A program made the translations under genes and the position numbers. A stretch of 64,000 nucleotides of DNA from Liriodendron chinense (lineage: Eukaryota; Streptophyta; Magnoliopsida; Magnoliales; Magnoliaceae): contig ML058492.1 in the NCBI GenBank assembly GCA_003013855.2, positions 3,441,365 through 3,505,364 of the forward strand, given 5' to 3'. Position 1 is the first letter of the stretch. Every line of letters starts with the position of its first letter. The notes beneath the pieces were generated by a model. That model had not been told where the DNA came from, ran no database searches, and saw only the letters and a program-made list of their open reading frames with translations. Of this stretch, positions 24,601-31,171 are shown piece after piece.

Positions 24601-27600
24601 TGGGGAGATTAAAAAAATAAAATAAAAAACTAGGCTTGAATGTGCAGCCCTCTTCTTATTTATATTAGTTAATGTCCCAATTTACCTAAAATACTTTTAG
24701 AACCAAGGGCAAAAGAGGAAAAACGAAAGAAAGAAAAATAAGAGGAGAATAAGAGAGGGTCTATGGTCTAGAGAGAAAAGGCTCACGGTCCAAAGAGAGG
24801 GCTCATGGTCTAGGAATATCAACACTCCCCTTGAAGCTGAGGCATATATATCAATCATGTGTAGCTTGCCAAGAATACGTTGTCTCACTTCAACGGTAAG
24901 AGCCTTAGTGAAGATATCCACAAGTTAAGTTGTAAATGAACAAAAGGAGTAGAAATAATGACAATAGCAAACTTCTCACGAATAAAACAGCAATCAGCTT
25001 CAATGCGTTTTGTGCACTCATGAAAACAGGATTATAAGCTATATGAATTACAGCTTGATTGTTATAATACATAAGCACATGAGTCTTATTGGAATCCTGA
25101 GTCTTATTGGAATCCTAATTCAGCTATAAAACTTTTTAACTACAAAATTTCACATGTGGTATTTGCCATAACATTGTACTCAGCCTTAGGATTGGATCGT
25201 GCAATAACTGCTTGCTTTTTAGTTTTTTAGGTAATGAGATTGACTCTGAAAAGAGTACAATATCCTATCGTAGAACGTCAATCATCTGACAAACTGCCCA
25301 ATATGCATTAGAATAGCCTTCAACATCAAGATTATTGTGACAACTAAAAAGATGTACATGTCCTGGAGAAGACTTAATGTAGCATAAGATGCAACGAATT
25401 CCCTCTAGTTGATTGGATTGAGGAGCATGCATAAACTGACTAACCCAAACTCGCTACATGAGATAGATTTGGGCAAATAATAGTCGAATATATCAATAGA
25501 CCAATCAAATGCTGGTAGATGTGAACCAATCATCAGCCCAAAGCTTCCTATTAATCTTTAAGAGTGAATCAATAGGTGGGACACCAAGTTTTTTTTTTTT
25601 TTTATGATGATAGGGTGCTCCTGCCTTCTTTTGAGGCAAGACTAATCCCTGCTGATGCACGTAATCACCCACAAACATTTGCATCGAGTAAAGCACAGGA
25701 AGGGGAATCGAACCCGCGTCTGTGGGGAGCAAACCCACGACGTTCAAACCATATGTAGCCTTTTTAAGACGACATATCTTTCTTTCCTCTCCCTTTCTAC
25801 CAAAACTAGGAGGGTCTTGTTTGGAGACTACCAAAAGCAATAGTTGGTTGTGGCATTTTTTTTTTTTTTTGTATTGATTGATGTGAAGTCTTAATATTTA
25901 GTAAATCATCAACATTTGAGACACTTGATCCCATCACCTCCAAGATGCGAGGTTGATTGTTCAGTCTAAGAAACCTGGGTTGCAAATTACAATTCATAAG
26001 CTTAAGTCCAGCAATTATCTTCAATGGTGAAAAATTGTTGAGATGTTTGTTGAAGGAAAACAAAAGTTGCGATATAGATGGCAGTATATCGAAACCTCTT
26101 ATGACTGATCCTTTTTTTTTTTTTAATGAAAACTGGAAACCGTACAATTTGTTAGCTATGTCCAGGCTCCCGAATTCTATGAAACCAGATGTTAGTGAAA
26201 GACTTTTTTTCTGTTGTCTACTATGTGTGGATTCAGTTGACTTACTTCTGAATTATATGCTGATCAAAATAATATGATTCAAATTTAGAACATTTATTAG
26301 AAGATCAATCATTTGAGATGGGGAGAGATCAGTGTCTGATTATTATGCTAACATGCATGGTTTGTGGTAGGAATTATTTTTTCTTGGATGATCTTCAATT
26401 TGTTTGTTCTACAGATGCAGAGGCATATCAAGAAATGTTGAAAAAGAAAAATGATATTTGAATTGTTGGCAGGTCTTAATTTCGAGTTTGAGCCCGTTCG
26501 AGCTCAAATTCTCAGTTCTCTTACTTTACCTTCCCTTAACAGTTTGTATACTTTGCTTTTATGAGACAAGAAGTGTCCTACAGCTATAGGATAGACTGCA
26601 GTTTCACTCCCCCCCTTAGTTCTCTTACTTTACTTTTATGAGACAAGAAGTGTCCTACAGCTATAGGATAGACTGCAGTTTCACACCCCCCCCCCCCCCC
26701 AAAAAAAAAAAAAAAAAAAAAACAAGTGTGTTGTGCAAATGGCCTTCCTCATGCAGAATCTAGAAAAGAAAAATGTCAAACCAGTTTGGTAGGCTTGTTT
26801 TGACAAGAAAACAGCCATTTTGATCATGAAATAATTTCATATCCTGAATTCTTTTCATGCATGCATCATGACTGTTGCTGACTGTTGCTCCATAAAAACT
26901 TTCTCCTTGAGTTTACCATGCAAAAGCATTCTTTGCATCCATCTACAACTATAATTATAGACCCTAGACTCAATGATATGCACAACATCCTCAATTTTTC
27001 AAGTAGTACAAGTGGGTTCCATTGTTCAGTCACCCAGGCCACTGGCCTGATGGGCCTATCCATAGATGGAGCATGCAGCACAATCCTTGGCCCAAGGGTA
27101 TGCACAGTATCCCTGTGTTTTCAGATTGTATGAGTGGGGATCATTTTCACTAAATCTGGATCCAGTGCACGTCCATTGCCAGTTACTAAATGGAATTAAC
27201 CCTATGATTGCTAACGTTACGAACGTGTCAATCAATCTGGACTGACCAACCAATCAGCCACCTCATGGAAGAGCTATTCATAGAAGTTTCAGCAAGTCTG
27301 TTTCTAACCATTTGATCTGAAATCTTTTCTCATAACCATTGCTATAAACATCTCTTTTGCTCCTGAAGAAAATGGGTGCGGATGAGATATTTATGAACGT
27401 CAATGTTGAAAGTTTTGCTGCTAAAAGGAGGATTTTTTCTACTCTAACAGGTCCCTTCTTTTTTCTTTTTCTTTTGTCCTTGTTTATTGAAGATGTTCAA
27501 AACAGGCTCTTGAATGTGGATGAAAGCATTTATATCCCTATTACGAAAGCAGAGTTTACAGTTCTCATCTCGGCTTTTAATGTATGACACATCTCTGACC

Positions 27601-28684
27601 ATCCTTTATATATCGCTTTCTTTTTCTCGGATAATTCTTGTGTAGCAATATTGGGCTGTGAGCCTCAGCAAACGTATCCTTTGCTAAGGAGTATCCTGTA
27701 GATGTGGGGCCCATGCTTTCATGATCCAAACTGTTGATCCGTTGGGGCTCCATGGCTGCAGTGGAATGTCCCCAAAGATCTCCTGGTTTGGAAGATCATA
27801 CCACTTCAGCTAGTGATCTATACAATGGCTGTTAATGAGAAAACACACAATAACAGTCCACAGTGAAAGTTGGGTGCGAAGATTGAAGTGTTAGGATCAT
27901 CAAATCTTGGAGGTTTTGGGGCTATCTGCCATATTCACTAGAAAATAAGGGTGATGATTGAAGTGCTTGGATCTCCTAGTCTGGGGGATTTTTAGGTATC
28001 CCCCATCAACAGCAAGTCCACCAGATCAACAATCTGGACTACCAGAAAATGGGCCCCAGATGTATGGAGGGCAAGATGCACATTTACTGAGACTTGGTGC
28101 CCGATAATTCGTCTTTGATTTGCTTGGAGGAGATTTGCTAGGCCCACACATGTGAAGCTCATGTACGTGCTACACATGTGCTGGCATGACTCGATAGAAA
28201 TGAGATCCAATCCACCCATTAGCATGGCACCATAATATCAATCCCCTAGTCCAGGAATCTGGTTGATCCACTGGTCAAGTTGGCCACAGTTAGCAAACAA
28301 ATTGTATGGCTCTGAAAAAACTTGGCTGAAGTTCTCTAAACACCTGTTTCCAATATTGAGGCCCATATGCTGAGGTCGGACCGACATGATTTATGGATTG
28401 GATCTCACACCCATGTGCCATGTTGGTGCATGTGTGTTGTGTACATGAGCTCTACTGCAGGCGCCTGTGCTTGGCAAAGATCTGCTCGTAGTAAACCTTG
28501 TAGAGACAGGTGTATTAAGAGGTATTTTATCGCTTACTGATATATTTGGACTTCTTGTATGCAGTTCATCTTGCCGTATCTTCTGGGCTGGCATGCTTTT
28601 GCAAATTCTGTTAAGCCAGAGGACCCCAGCCGCTCAAACAATGCCAATCCAAGATCTGGTGCAGACTTTGAGTGGGGCAGGTAG
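884..28684 (+). CDS. WHY1: WHIRLY-family single-stranded DNA-binding protein (WHY1/WHY3 type), six exons, 5' end missing
   Basis: Exons are 884-978, 1493-1585, 9011-9105, 23978-24051, 27493-27581 and 28565-28684. All junctions are GT-AG and the reading frame passes through every one, giving about 187 residues and a TAG stop at 28682-28684. The KGKAAL signature of the family is present (IYKGKAALT), followed by QFAPAVGTRQYDW, FSLSVTEIGT, CEFFHDPFKG, PLPDGSGHFFNL, ITKAEFTVLISAF, LPYLLGWHAF and an acidic tail ending DFEWGR. These cover the whole WHIRLY domain. WHIRLY proteins form tetramers that bind single-stranded DNA in plastids and the nucleus and act in genome stability and defence transcription (known of the family). 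The C-terminal tail favours WHY1/WHY3 over mitochondrial WHY2. Introns are 514, 7425, 14872, 3441 and 983 bp, and the long ones are full of transposons. No stop or frameshift is seen in the exons. The start codon and transit peptide are outside the window. Confidence 0.93.
1150..1440. repeat. Dispersed repeat, family E (host-type interspersed repeat)
   Basis: It contains phrases such as GTGGGCCCCAC and CAGGCCCCACATG that recur with related text around 19600-19900, 27655-28300 and 29040-29660 (shared themes: GGGGCCCA, CCAAACTGTTGATC, GGGCTCCATG). The copies are old and diverged. I cannot assign a transposon class. Confidence 0.45.
1493..1585 (+). CDS. WHY1: WHIRLY exon, beta-sheet segment
   Basis: It is 93 bp and phase 0 at both ends, acceptor GTGCAG and donor CAG|GTGAGC. 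It encodes SGAVKLAKEGFVLLQFAPAV followed by GTRQYDWNRKQ, the well-conserved first sheet of the WHIRLY fold. The next intron (1586-9010) holds an A element broken by a C element, and a second A element broken by a B element. Confidence 0.93.
1586..2115. other. Intron sequence without a recognised element
   Basis: Ordinary AT-rich intron DNA following the splice donor, ending in a run of A (about 2101-2114) that marks the edge of the next repeat. No coding similarity is seen. Confidence 0.5.
2116..2929. mobile_element. hAT-like non-autonomous element, family A copy 1 (interrupted by C at its right end)
   Basis: The body is rich in CGATA/TATCG words and carries a GGAT-type microsatellite (about 2620-2670). 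Close relatives lie at about 6041-7094, 10217-11209, 22432-22884 and from about 63749. The family end, seen best at 22884 and 4045, reads GATACTTCGAACACTG, and its reverse complement resembles the start at 10217, so it has terminal inverted repeats. The left terminus of this copy is lost in an A run. Its last 12 bases (4034-4045) are separated from the body by element C. No protein is encoded. Confidence 0.75.
2930..4033. mobile_element. hAT-like element, family C, nested in the end of an A element, 8-bp target duplication
   Basis: The 8-mer CTTCGAAC at 2922-2929 is repeated at 4034-4041, flanking this 1104-bp block, and the A-family end is restored if the block and one copy are removed. Its ends are inverted (CAAGGT... 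against a right end that reads CATGGTGTCCCGTAGCGG in reverse complement). The terminal zones are made of CGTAACGG/CCGTTACG palindromes, with two perfect 20-bp palindromes side by side at 3010-3029 and 3031-3050. The middle is AT-rich and non-coding. An 8-bp duplication and short CA-starting inverted repeats fit the hAT superfamily. Confidence 0.75.
4034..4045. repeat. Severed end of family A copy 1
   Basis: CTTCGAACACTG here is the missing terminus of the A element whose body stops at 2929. The first eight bases are the second copy of the target duplication made by element C. Confidence 0.7.
4046..4700. repeat. Degenerate GATGATC/GATGGATG-rich stretch
   Basis: Irregular repetition of GATGATC, GGATGATG and TAGATGATC words without fixed period, from about 4060 to 4510, then T-rich DNA. 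No coding similarity. It may be an eroded microsatellite-derived repeat. Parts around 4085-4140 faintly resemble a SINE head but not well enough to call. Confidence 0.4.
4701..6040. other. Unidentified stretch with coding-like composition
   Basis: Less AT-biased than its surroundings, with several interrupted reading frames (a 138-codon - strand frame at 5223-5639 and + strand frames around 5737-6000 that shift frame). I recognise no domain. It may be an old captured gene fragment or internal transposon sequence. A T run at 4981-4999 suggests a retroposed tail nearby. Confidence 0.3.
6041..6741. repeat. Near-identical tandem duplication, period 361 bp, with templated filler
   Basis: Unit 1 (6041-6379) and unit 2 (6402-6740) differ at only about five places by eye. 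Between them, 6381-6401 is an exact copy of 6291-6311 from inside unit 1 (a 21-base stretch around TGCGATAATG), acting as filler DNA. Confidence 0.85.
6041..7094. mobile_element. Family A copy 2, with an internal 361-bp tandem duplication
   Basis: It runs in the opposite orientation to copy 1 in its CGATAT-rich part (6760-7094), ending GATACTTCGAAC at 7083-7094. The left part is duplicated (6041-6401 and 6402 onward). The left terminus is missing. The right terminus is separated by element B and resumes at 8045-8056 (CTTCGAACAATG). No coding capacity. Confidence 0.72.
7095..8044. mobile_element. hAT-like element, family B copy 1, nested in an A element, 8-bp target duplication
   Basis: CTTCGAAC at 7087-7094 is repeated at 8045-8052. 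The 950-bp element has inverted ends: left CAGTGTTTGAAATATC, right reading CAACGTTTTAAATATC in reverse complement (13 of 16 match). Inside are two related AT-rich halves with TGTGATGATCATTTCATCAA-type phrases. A second copy is at about 38208-39102. No protein is encoded. Confidence 0.82.
8057..9010. other. Intron sequence with a short CA/GC microsatellite
   Basis: Apart from an alternating (GC)/(AC) run at 8766-8793 and the pyrimidine-rich acceptor region before 9011, nothing is recognised. Confidence 0.5.
9011..9105 (+). CDS. WHY1: WHIRLY exon, FSLSVTEIG segment
   Basis: The acceptor is TTTTTTTAG and the donor AAAAG|GTACTT. It encodes VFSLSVTEIGTIMSLGAKGT then CEFFHDPFKGK, and ends two bases into a Ser codon (AG) completed by the T that opens the next exon 14.9 kb away. 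The in-frame join across such a distance is strong evidence that both pieces belong to one gene. Confidence 0.93.
9125..9275 (-). mobile_element. tRNA-derived SINE
   Basis: Read on the - strand it carries an A-box-like TAGCTCAAGTGG followed about 40 bases later by a B-box-like GGTATCAATTCC, then a GGGGTGG-rich body and an AAG/AAAT-rich tail. That order and spacing is the RNA polymerase III promoter of tRNA-derived SINEs. It is diverged and probably inactive. Confidence 0.6.
9618..9655. repeat. (CT)n microsatellite
   Basis: A perfect CT run of about 38 bases, close to the 3' end of the antisense copia relic and probably within its LTR. Confidence 0.9.
10217..11209. mobile_element. Family A copy 3, full length, inside the copia relic
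   Basis: It starts CAGTGTTTGTAGTATCGG and ends GGATACTCTGAACAATG, an imperfect inverted pair, so this copy is nearly complete (993 bp). The flanking 8-mers GTTCTTAT and GTCCTGAG match at 5 of 8, a possible eroded target duplication. The copia frame resumes on both sides. It contains an expanded CATC/CACA-rich zone at 10707-10915. Confidence 0.75.
10707..10915. repeat. Compound (CATC)n/(CA)n-like microsatellite within family A
   Basis: Imperfect CATCCATC, CACACA and GCGCGC runs over about 210 bases. The same position in other A copies has only 40-60 bases of GGAT/ATCC repeat. The 81-codon open frames on both strands here are by-products of the repeat. Confidence 0.75.
13193..13800 (+). pseudogene. 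gypsy gag relic with CCHC zinc knuckle
   Basis: The capsid-like part (13193-13582) contains WAEMKEILQEKYLP and LDQWQSLRQGTM, typical of plant retrotransposon gag. After a stop, a C-x2-C-x4-H-x4-C knuckle (CYHCRGYGHFASKC) lies at 13747-13788, bounded by TAG codons at 13738 and 13801. Confidence 0.85.
13816..14133 (+). pseudogene. gypsy aspartic protease relic
   Basis: The frame contains KVIVDNDSCTNVVSTSTLDR, where the active-site region normally reads D-[ST]-G or D-G-G-S; here DND replaces it, so activity is doubtful. It is followed in another frame by the GRPWLYD-like protease end at about 14250. Confidence 0.75.
14400..14602. mobile_element. Small family C-like palindromic insertion in the gypsy element
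   Basis: About 200 bp of CGTAACGG/CCGTTACG words, beginning near ATGGTTACATATCGG and ending CCGTTATGGAACACCTT, which mirrors the ends of family C at 2930-4033. The gypsy pol frame stops before it and resumes at about 14603. I see no convincing target duplication, so the exact limits are uncertain. Confidence 0.6.
14640..15900 (+). pseudogene. gypsy reverse transcriptase, split by a hAT-like element
   Basis: The first part (14640-15198) has the pre-RT linker and KIDLKSGYHQ, then VAFK. After the insertion the frame continues (15722 on) with TKDGLYEWLVMPFGLTNA and the catalytic motif VYFDDILIYS at about 15838-15867. A TAG at 14962-14964 replaces the Gln expected in the IQES position. Confidence 0.88.
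15199..15713. mobile_element. hAT-like non-autonomous element with perfect 15-bp inverted ends and 8-bp target duplication
   Basis: It begins TAGGGCTGTAAATGG and ends CCATTTACAGCCCTA, an exact inverted pair. The target CCTTCAAG occurs at 15191-15198 and again at 15714-15721, and excision with one copy restores the gypsy RT reading frame. The 515-bp body is a self-similar GGGTCGGGTCTGGGTC-type sequence and encodes nothing. Related, poorer copies are at 23225-23400, 38068-38205 and 39117-39436. Confidence 0.93.
15962..16620 (+). pseudogene. gypsy RNase H region
   Basis: WPEPRNIHEVCSFHGLAIFY, FEVACDASGVSIGGVI and, after a TAG at 16322, HPFAYFTKKLNEAKQRYSTY mark the RT connection and RNase H. 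TGA at 16433 and TAA at 16502 fall where Arg and Gln are expected. The tether with ENKPTDARSR follows. Confidence 0.85.
16640..17570 (+). pseudogene. gypsy integrase relic
   Basis: The H-C zinc-binding end (HFGRDKTLALVEDKFY, then CRTCRLGKA) is followed by catalytic-core pieces (VVLDHFSKMAHFLPC, VFDRDVLF, SAYHPQTDGQIEVVNRTLGN). A TAG at 16907 replaces Trp, and one or two frameshifts lie at about 16960-17290. Confidence 0.87.
17579..18284 (+). pseudogene. gypsy integrase C-terminus with chromodomain
   Basis: The GPY-type region (VKKLHAYSAGPYKIMRRLGS) leads, after a frame change near 17900, into a chromodomain-like end with YQKYLVKWKNRPELDNTWI at about 18060-18116. Chromodomains target chromovirus integration to heterochromatin (known of the family), yet this copy sits in a gene intron. 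Confidence 0.85.
18285..19260 (+). repeat. Probable 3' LTR or downstream region of the gypsy element
   Basis: A moderately GC sequence with GGACCATTAGATCACGG-type text, then a pyrimidine-rich leader-like region and many AAACCCTAA words (19020-19180). It lies where the right LTR should be. I found no matching left LTR in the window, so the call is an inference. Confidence 0.4.
19600..20061. repeat. Family E repeat and 114-bp partial tandem duplication
   Basis: GTGGGGCCCAGGG and CCAAACTGTTGATCTG identify family E at about 19640-19900. The sequence starting CCATTGTGGGGCCTATAGG at 19868 is repeated from 19982 for about 80 bases, nearly identical, so the duplication is recent. Confidence 0.75.
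20221..20600. repeat. Diverged direct repeat pair in the intron
   Basis: A block beginning TGACTGAACATGTTTGGACC at about 20220 recurs, diverged, at about 20449 (TGACTGAACCTGTTTGGAC). Both continue with GGGCCACCAATAACTG and end with GGGTAAAATTGTAGGGTTGACT. The period is about 230 bp. Confidence 0.7.
20600..22428 (-). pseudogene. Ty1/copia retrotransposon fragment: RT, RNase H and 3' end, antisense
   Basis: The - strand frame 22155-21508 carries YFDTFSPITKLNYVW, QLDMKNVFLHGDL, the catalytic VYLDDIVLSGSD (normally YVDD) and RDPGMY-like SDPGMYR. The frame 21249-20842 carries the RNase H end WKSKKQLVVAQSSAEAEYRA, CDNQAAIHIAS and ADLLTKPLT, then a purine-rich tract GAGGGAGAG at about 20835. Upstream (22160-22420) the RT start is present but broken. 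It is cut at 22430 by family A copy 4. The large intact frames make it one of the younger fragments here. Confidence 0.88.
22432..22884. mobile_element. Family A copy 4, one-ended
   Basis: It shares the GGATGG-type microsatellite, the CTTATGACAACACATGC-type segment and the terminal GATACTTCAAACACTG at 22869-22884. The other half is absent and the copia fragment abuts directly. Confidence 0.72.
22885..23400. repeat. Family F repeat followed by a GGTCGGG-type element remnant
   Basis: The first part (22890-23215) shares phrases with 40195-40615 (for example CAAAAATGTCCAA and CATTATATA.AGTA), defining another old dispersed family. The second part (23225-23400) has GGTTTGGGCT and GGGTCTGG-like words similar to the hAT-like element at 15199. 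Confidence 0.5.
23401..23977. other. Intron sequence without a recognised element
   Basis: No repeat or coding similarity recognised. It ends in the pyrimidine-rich acceptor of the exon at 23978. Short open frames on both strands lack motifs. Confidence 0.5.
23978..24051 (+). CDS. WHY1: WHIRLY exon, PLPDGSGHFFNL segment
   Basis: The acceptor is TTTTGCAG. The 74-bp exon encodes EEGKIRKILKAEPLPDGSGH then FFNL. The donor GTAATT starts at 24052, leaving one base (A) of a split codon. Joined to the next exon the split codon reads Asn where many relatives have Ser. The change is conservative and may be real. Confidence 0.9.
24052..24690. other. Intron sequence without a recognised element
   Basis: A slightly repetitive patch (AATTCACGAA words at 24310-24470) is seen, but no element ends and no coding similarity. 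Confidence 0.45.
24820..25860 (-). pseudogene. Ty1/copia relic, antisense, interrupted by a SINE
   Basis: On the - strand the C-terminal end at 24921-24840 reads MDIFTKALTVEVRQRILGKL, preceded by RNase H pieces (AVIHIAYNPVFHECTKR around 25000-25060), RT C-terminal pieces and, beyond the SINE, ERKICRLKKATYGLN at about 25745-25790. Frameshifts are frequent. An 18-base phrase (GAGTCTTATTGGAATCCT) is duplicated in tandem at 25081-25117. Confidence 0.72.
25586..25757 (-). mobile_element. Au-like tRNA-derived SINE in a copia relic
   Basis: On the - strand it reads GTGGGTTTGCTCCCCACAGA followed by CGGGTTCGATTCC, a clear B box, then a body and an A tail (T run at 25591-25604 on +). That order matches plant Au-type SINEs; the A-box end is missing or diverged. 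Copia frame text lies on both sides. I could not define a target duplication. Confidence 0.72.
25870..26510. other. Unassigned intron region
   Basis: It contains an open frame on each strand (26147-25806 on -, 25957-26277 on +) without known motifs, and two T runs. It may be more retrotransposon debris. I see no clear gene. Confidence 0.35.
26515..26722. repeat. Direct duplication followed by poly-C/poly-A tract
   Basis: The segment from GTTCTCTTACTTTAC through GATAGACTGCAGTTTCAC occurs twice (about 26514-26606 and 26620-26684), the second shortened internally. It is followed by a run of C (26686-26700) and a run of A (26701-26722). Confidence 0.8.
27493..27581 (+). CDS. WHY1: WHIRLY exon, ITKAEFTVLISAFN segment
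   Basis: A long pyrimidine tract (27455-27485) precedes the acceptor TTGAAG. The exon encodes VQNRLLNVDESIYIPITKAE then FTVLISAFN, and its donor is AAT|GTATGA. The acceptor is the weakest of the set, but it is the only choice that keeps the frame. Confidence 0.9.
27655..28300. repeat. Family E repeat copies in the last intron
   Basis: GTGGGGCCCATGC, CCAAACTGTTGATCC and GGGGCTCCATGG match the family seen near 1150 and 19640. A partly inverted second segment follows (about 27900-28240). They occupy most of the 983-bp intron before the final exon. Confidence 0.55.
28565..28684 (+). CDS. WHY1: WHIRLY last exon with stop codon
   Basis: After the acceptor GTATGCAG it encodes FILPYLLGWHAFANSVKPED, then PSRSNNANPRSGADFEWGR and TAG at 28682-28684. 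The acidic-aromatic tail is where WHY1/WHY3 proteins normally end, so the C terminus is complete. Confidence 0.93.
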   Translation, partial: FILPYLLGWHAFANSVKPEDPSRSNNANPRSGADFEWGR

Positions 28685-29723
28685 AGAGAGAGAGAATGAG
28701 AGGGAGGAATGTGGCCTGTCCTTGTGTAACTTGTTGCCTTTTGAGAAATCCTCTCAAAATTTCAGCGGTCAGACATCAGAAATGAAATTTGAATTTTGGT
28801 TCCCCCACCCTCTTCCACAATGTCTGTAAGTTCTGTGAATGAAGAAAATAGAGCAGGGAAAACGAGTTATTGCCATTGATTGTTACTAACCACCTGGTGG
28901 ACAGCATGGACCTAGCACAAGCATGAAGCATTGGCATGTTTGGAGGTGTTTAGATGGGCTGCCATATGTACATGGGCTTAACGAGCTTCCTACATATAAT
29001 TTGGCACTCCATAACTAGCATTGTGTTTTTTTTTTTTTTAGGGAGTTGTCATGTCTGACGAGCTTTGTGGGGCCCACTTTGATGTTTGAGTTCCATCCAA
29101 ACCATCAATTTTATTACCTCCTCGGTAATAATGTTGGACCACATGAAAGGGTACGAGCATTGGGGATCCCCGCCTGATACCAATCCAACATGGTCTGTGG
29201 ACGATCCTTTGCACCTATCCCTTGGCAACATTGAAACTGTACATGTATTAGGAATGCTTTGAAAAAAAAAAGTTAAAGCAGCAGCATTCCACCGGGCTTT
29301 GATCATGTTCCTGAACAATCTCAGTACATATGGTGCAAATGGGTTTGAGAGTAGTTTGTTCAAGTTTGAGCTCTGCAGCAGAGGCTTTAAACATATGCTG
29401 GATGTGCTACACCAAAGGAAACAATGAGGAACCATCCATCGAATAATCAGTTAAGCATGACCAGGATAAAAGGACACCAAAATGCAGGCCATTCAAAAAC
29501 TTCAGTGGGCCATACACTCTATCCGGAGCTCAAGTGGGCTACGCCATCTGAAATAGTGTGAAATCATACCCAAAACATCTAAAAGCACTTGCTGGGGCCT
29601 ACCTGAGTTTTGGATACTGCTGAAACTTGGTGTGAATCCTAATCCAAGTGTGAAACACATAATGGATGGGCGGGATTTCTAAACTTCTCATTGGGCCCTA
29701 TAAACAATTATGAAGAATTTTCT
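28685..29723. other. WHIRLY 3' UTR region and further family E repeats
   Basis: The bases after the stop should hold the 3' UTR; a GA-rich patch (28681-28705) follows the stop at once. From about 29040 to 29660 the GTGGGGCCCAC and TTGATGTTTGAGTTCC type text is family E. I cannot define a poly(A) site. Confidence 0.4.

Positions 29724-29777
<54 letters not shown>
29724..29777. repeat. Compound (TA)n(GT)n microsatellite
   Basis: About 20 bases of TA followed by about 34 of GT, uninterrupted. Confidence 0.95.
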
Positions 29778-29778
<1 letters not shown>

Positions 29779-30031
29779 AAATGCTCACCTTCATAGGTTT
29801 CAGGTGTGATTGTGCATTGCTCCCTGTGGTGTATCACCTGCGTTTTTGTGTCTGGGTGATTCTTGCTCCCTGTGGTTTGTTCCATCTCACTCTGTAACTG
29901 AGAACAAAAAATCCGTGCCAGATTCATGGTTTGTATTCTGGAAGCACTTGGCCCCACAGCCAAATGTATAGGATCATTAGTCCCCCTCTTTGGCAATTGG
30001 AACACGTAGCTCTCAAGCTCTGGGTTAGAAT

Positions 30032-30385
30032 TAGAGCTGAACACAAGTCGAGTTAGGCCAAGCTTAGCTCAGCTCGACCCCACCAAGACCCAAGCTCGAG
30101 CTCACCCATCAAGCTCGCCGGTTCGAGCCGAGTTGAGCTAGGATCAAGTTGAGTTTGAGTTATATGATTTTTTTAAAAATGTTTTAAAAATCATAATAAA
30201 ATCGTTAAAATGATAAAATCAAGATTGTTCATTGTTGAATAAAATGAAGGTAAAATTAAAATGTTATATGCTCGCGGCTCGCTGCCACTCAGGTAAGATA
30301 AAAAGGAAGGGAAGGAAAGGGGGCCGAGTAGGGTAAAAGGAAAAGGGGGTTTGGGTAGTGTTTTAACTTTTAATTTTTAAAATTT

Positions 30386-30441
<56 letters not shown>

Positions 30442-30650
30442 TGTTTTGAGCAAGTCAAGTTCGAGTCGAGTTTGGGCTTGGAATCGGGTCGAGTTGATTC
30501 GAGCTTGACTCGGCTCTTTTTTTTTTTTTTCAAGCTATGGGTTTAGCAACTCAGATTGACCCGATCCAGTCCACAAGTTGAGTTGGATCAAGCTCAACCG
30601 AGTTGATTCGAGCGAGTTTTTCGAGCTAGCTCGACTCGTGTCCAACTCTA
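30032..30650. mobile_element. hAT-like non-autonomous element with 8-bp target duplication
   Basis: GTTAGAAT at 30024-30031 is repeated at 30651-30658. The ends are TAGAGCTGAACACAAGTCGAG on the left and, in reverse complement, TAGAGTTGGACACGAGTCGAG on the right (about 17 of 21 match). The 619-bp body is rich in GAGCTCGAG/CGAGTTGAG words, with a long TA microsatellite (30391-30439) in its centre. No coding capacity. Confidence 0.92.
30391..30439. repeat. (TA)n microsatellite inside the hAT-like element
   Basis: An uninterrupted TA run of 49 bases, bounded by AT-rich DNA. Confidence 0.95.
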
Positions 30651-30659
30651 GTTAGAATA

Positions 30660-31165
30660 CATCCCATACATTAATGTAGGATACGGGATTTTGCACATTT
30701 GATATGGGTCATCTTTCACTGATCCAAACCATTTAGATGATGGCCTGGCCATTGGTTGGTTATGATGGAAAAAAAATAAAAATAAAGACAAATTAGATTG
30801 GAATATTTGTACATTTTGATCACTTGAATCTATTCATTTGGATATAATCTACGAATAATCAAATTTAAATCTTGAATCTGAGAAGCTTTTTTGCACATCC
30901 CTGTAAATGGTGATGCTCATAAAATAAACAGTTCGGATCGATGATTGAAACTCGCACAAATCATTAAAATTTACGATTAGCTAGAATGTCTTGGAAGTAC
31001 AAAACCATAAATACTTCAAAAGAGAAAATTAGAACTTAAAGAAAATGAAAATGCCTTTTCAGGAGAGAGAAGCGGTATTCATAGATGTATTACATGACAA
31101 GCATGTAATTCTGAGGAATCTCAGGGATTATATGAAGTACAAAAGTAGGTGAGTGAGAGAGAATT
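30660..31165. other. AT-rich intergenic DNA, nothing recognised
   Basis: No coding similarity or element ends seen. Confidence 0.5.
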
Positions 31166-31171
31166 AGAGCT

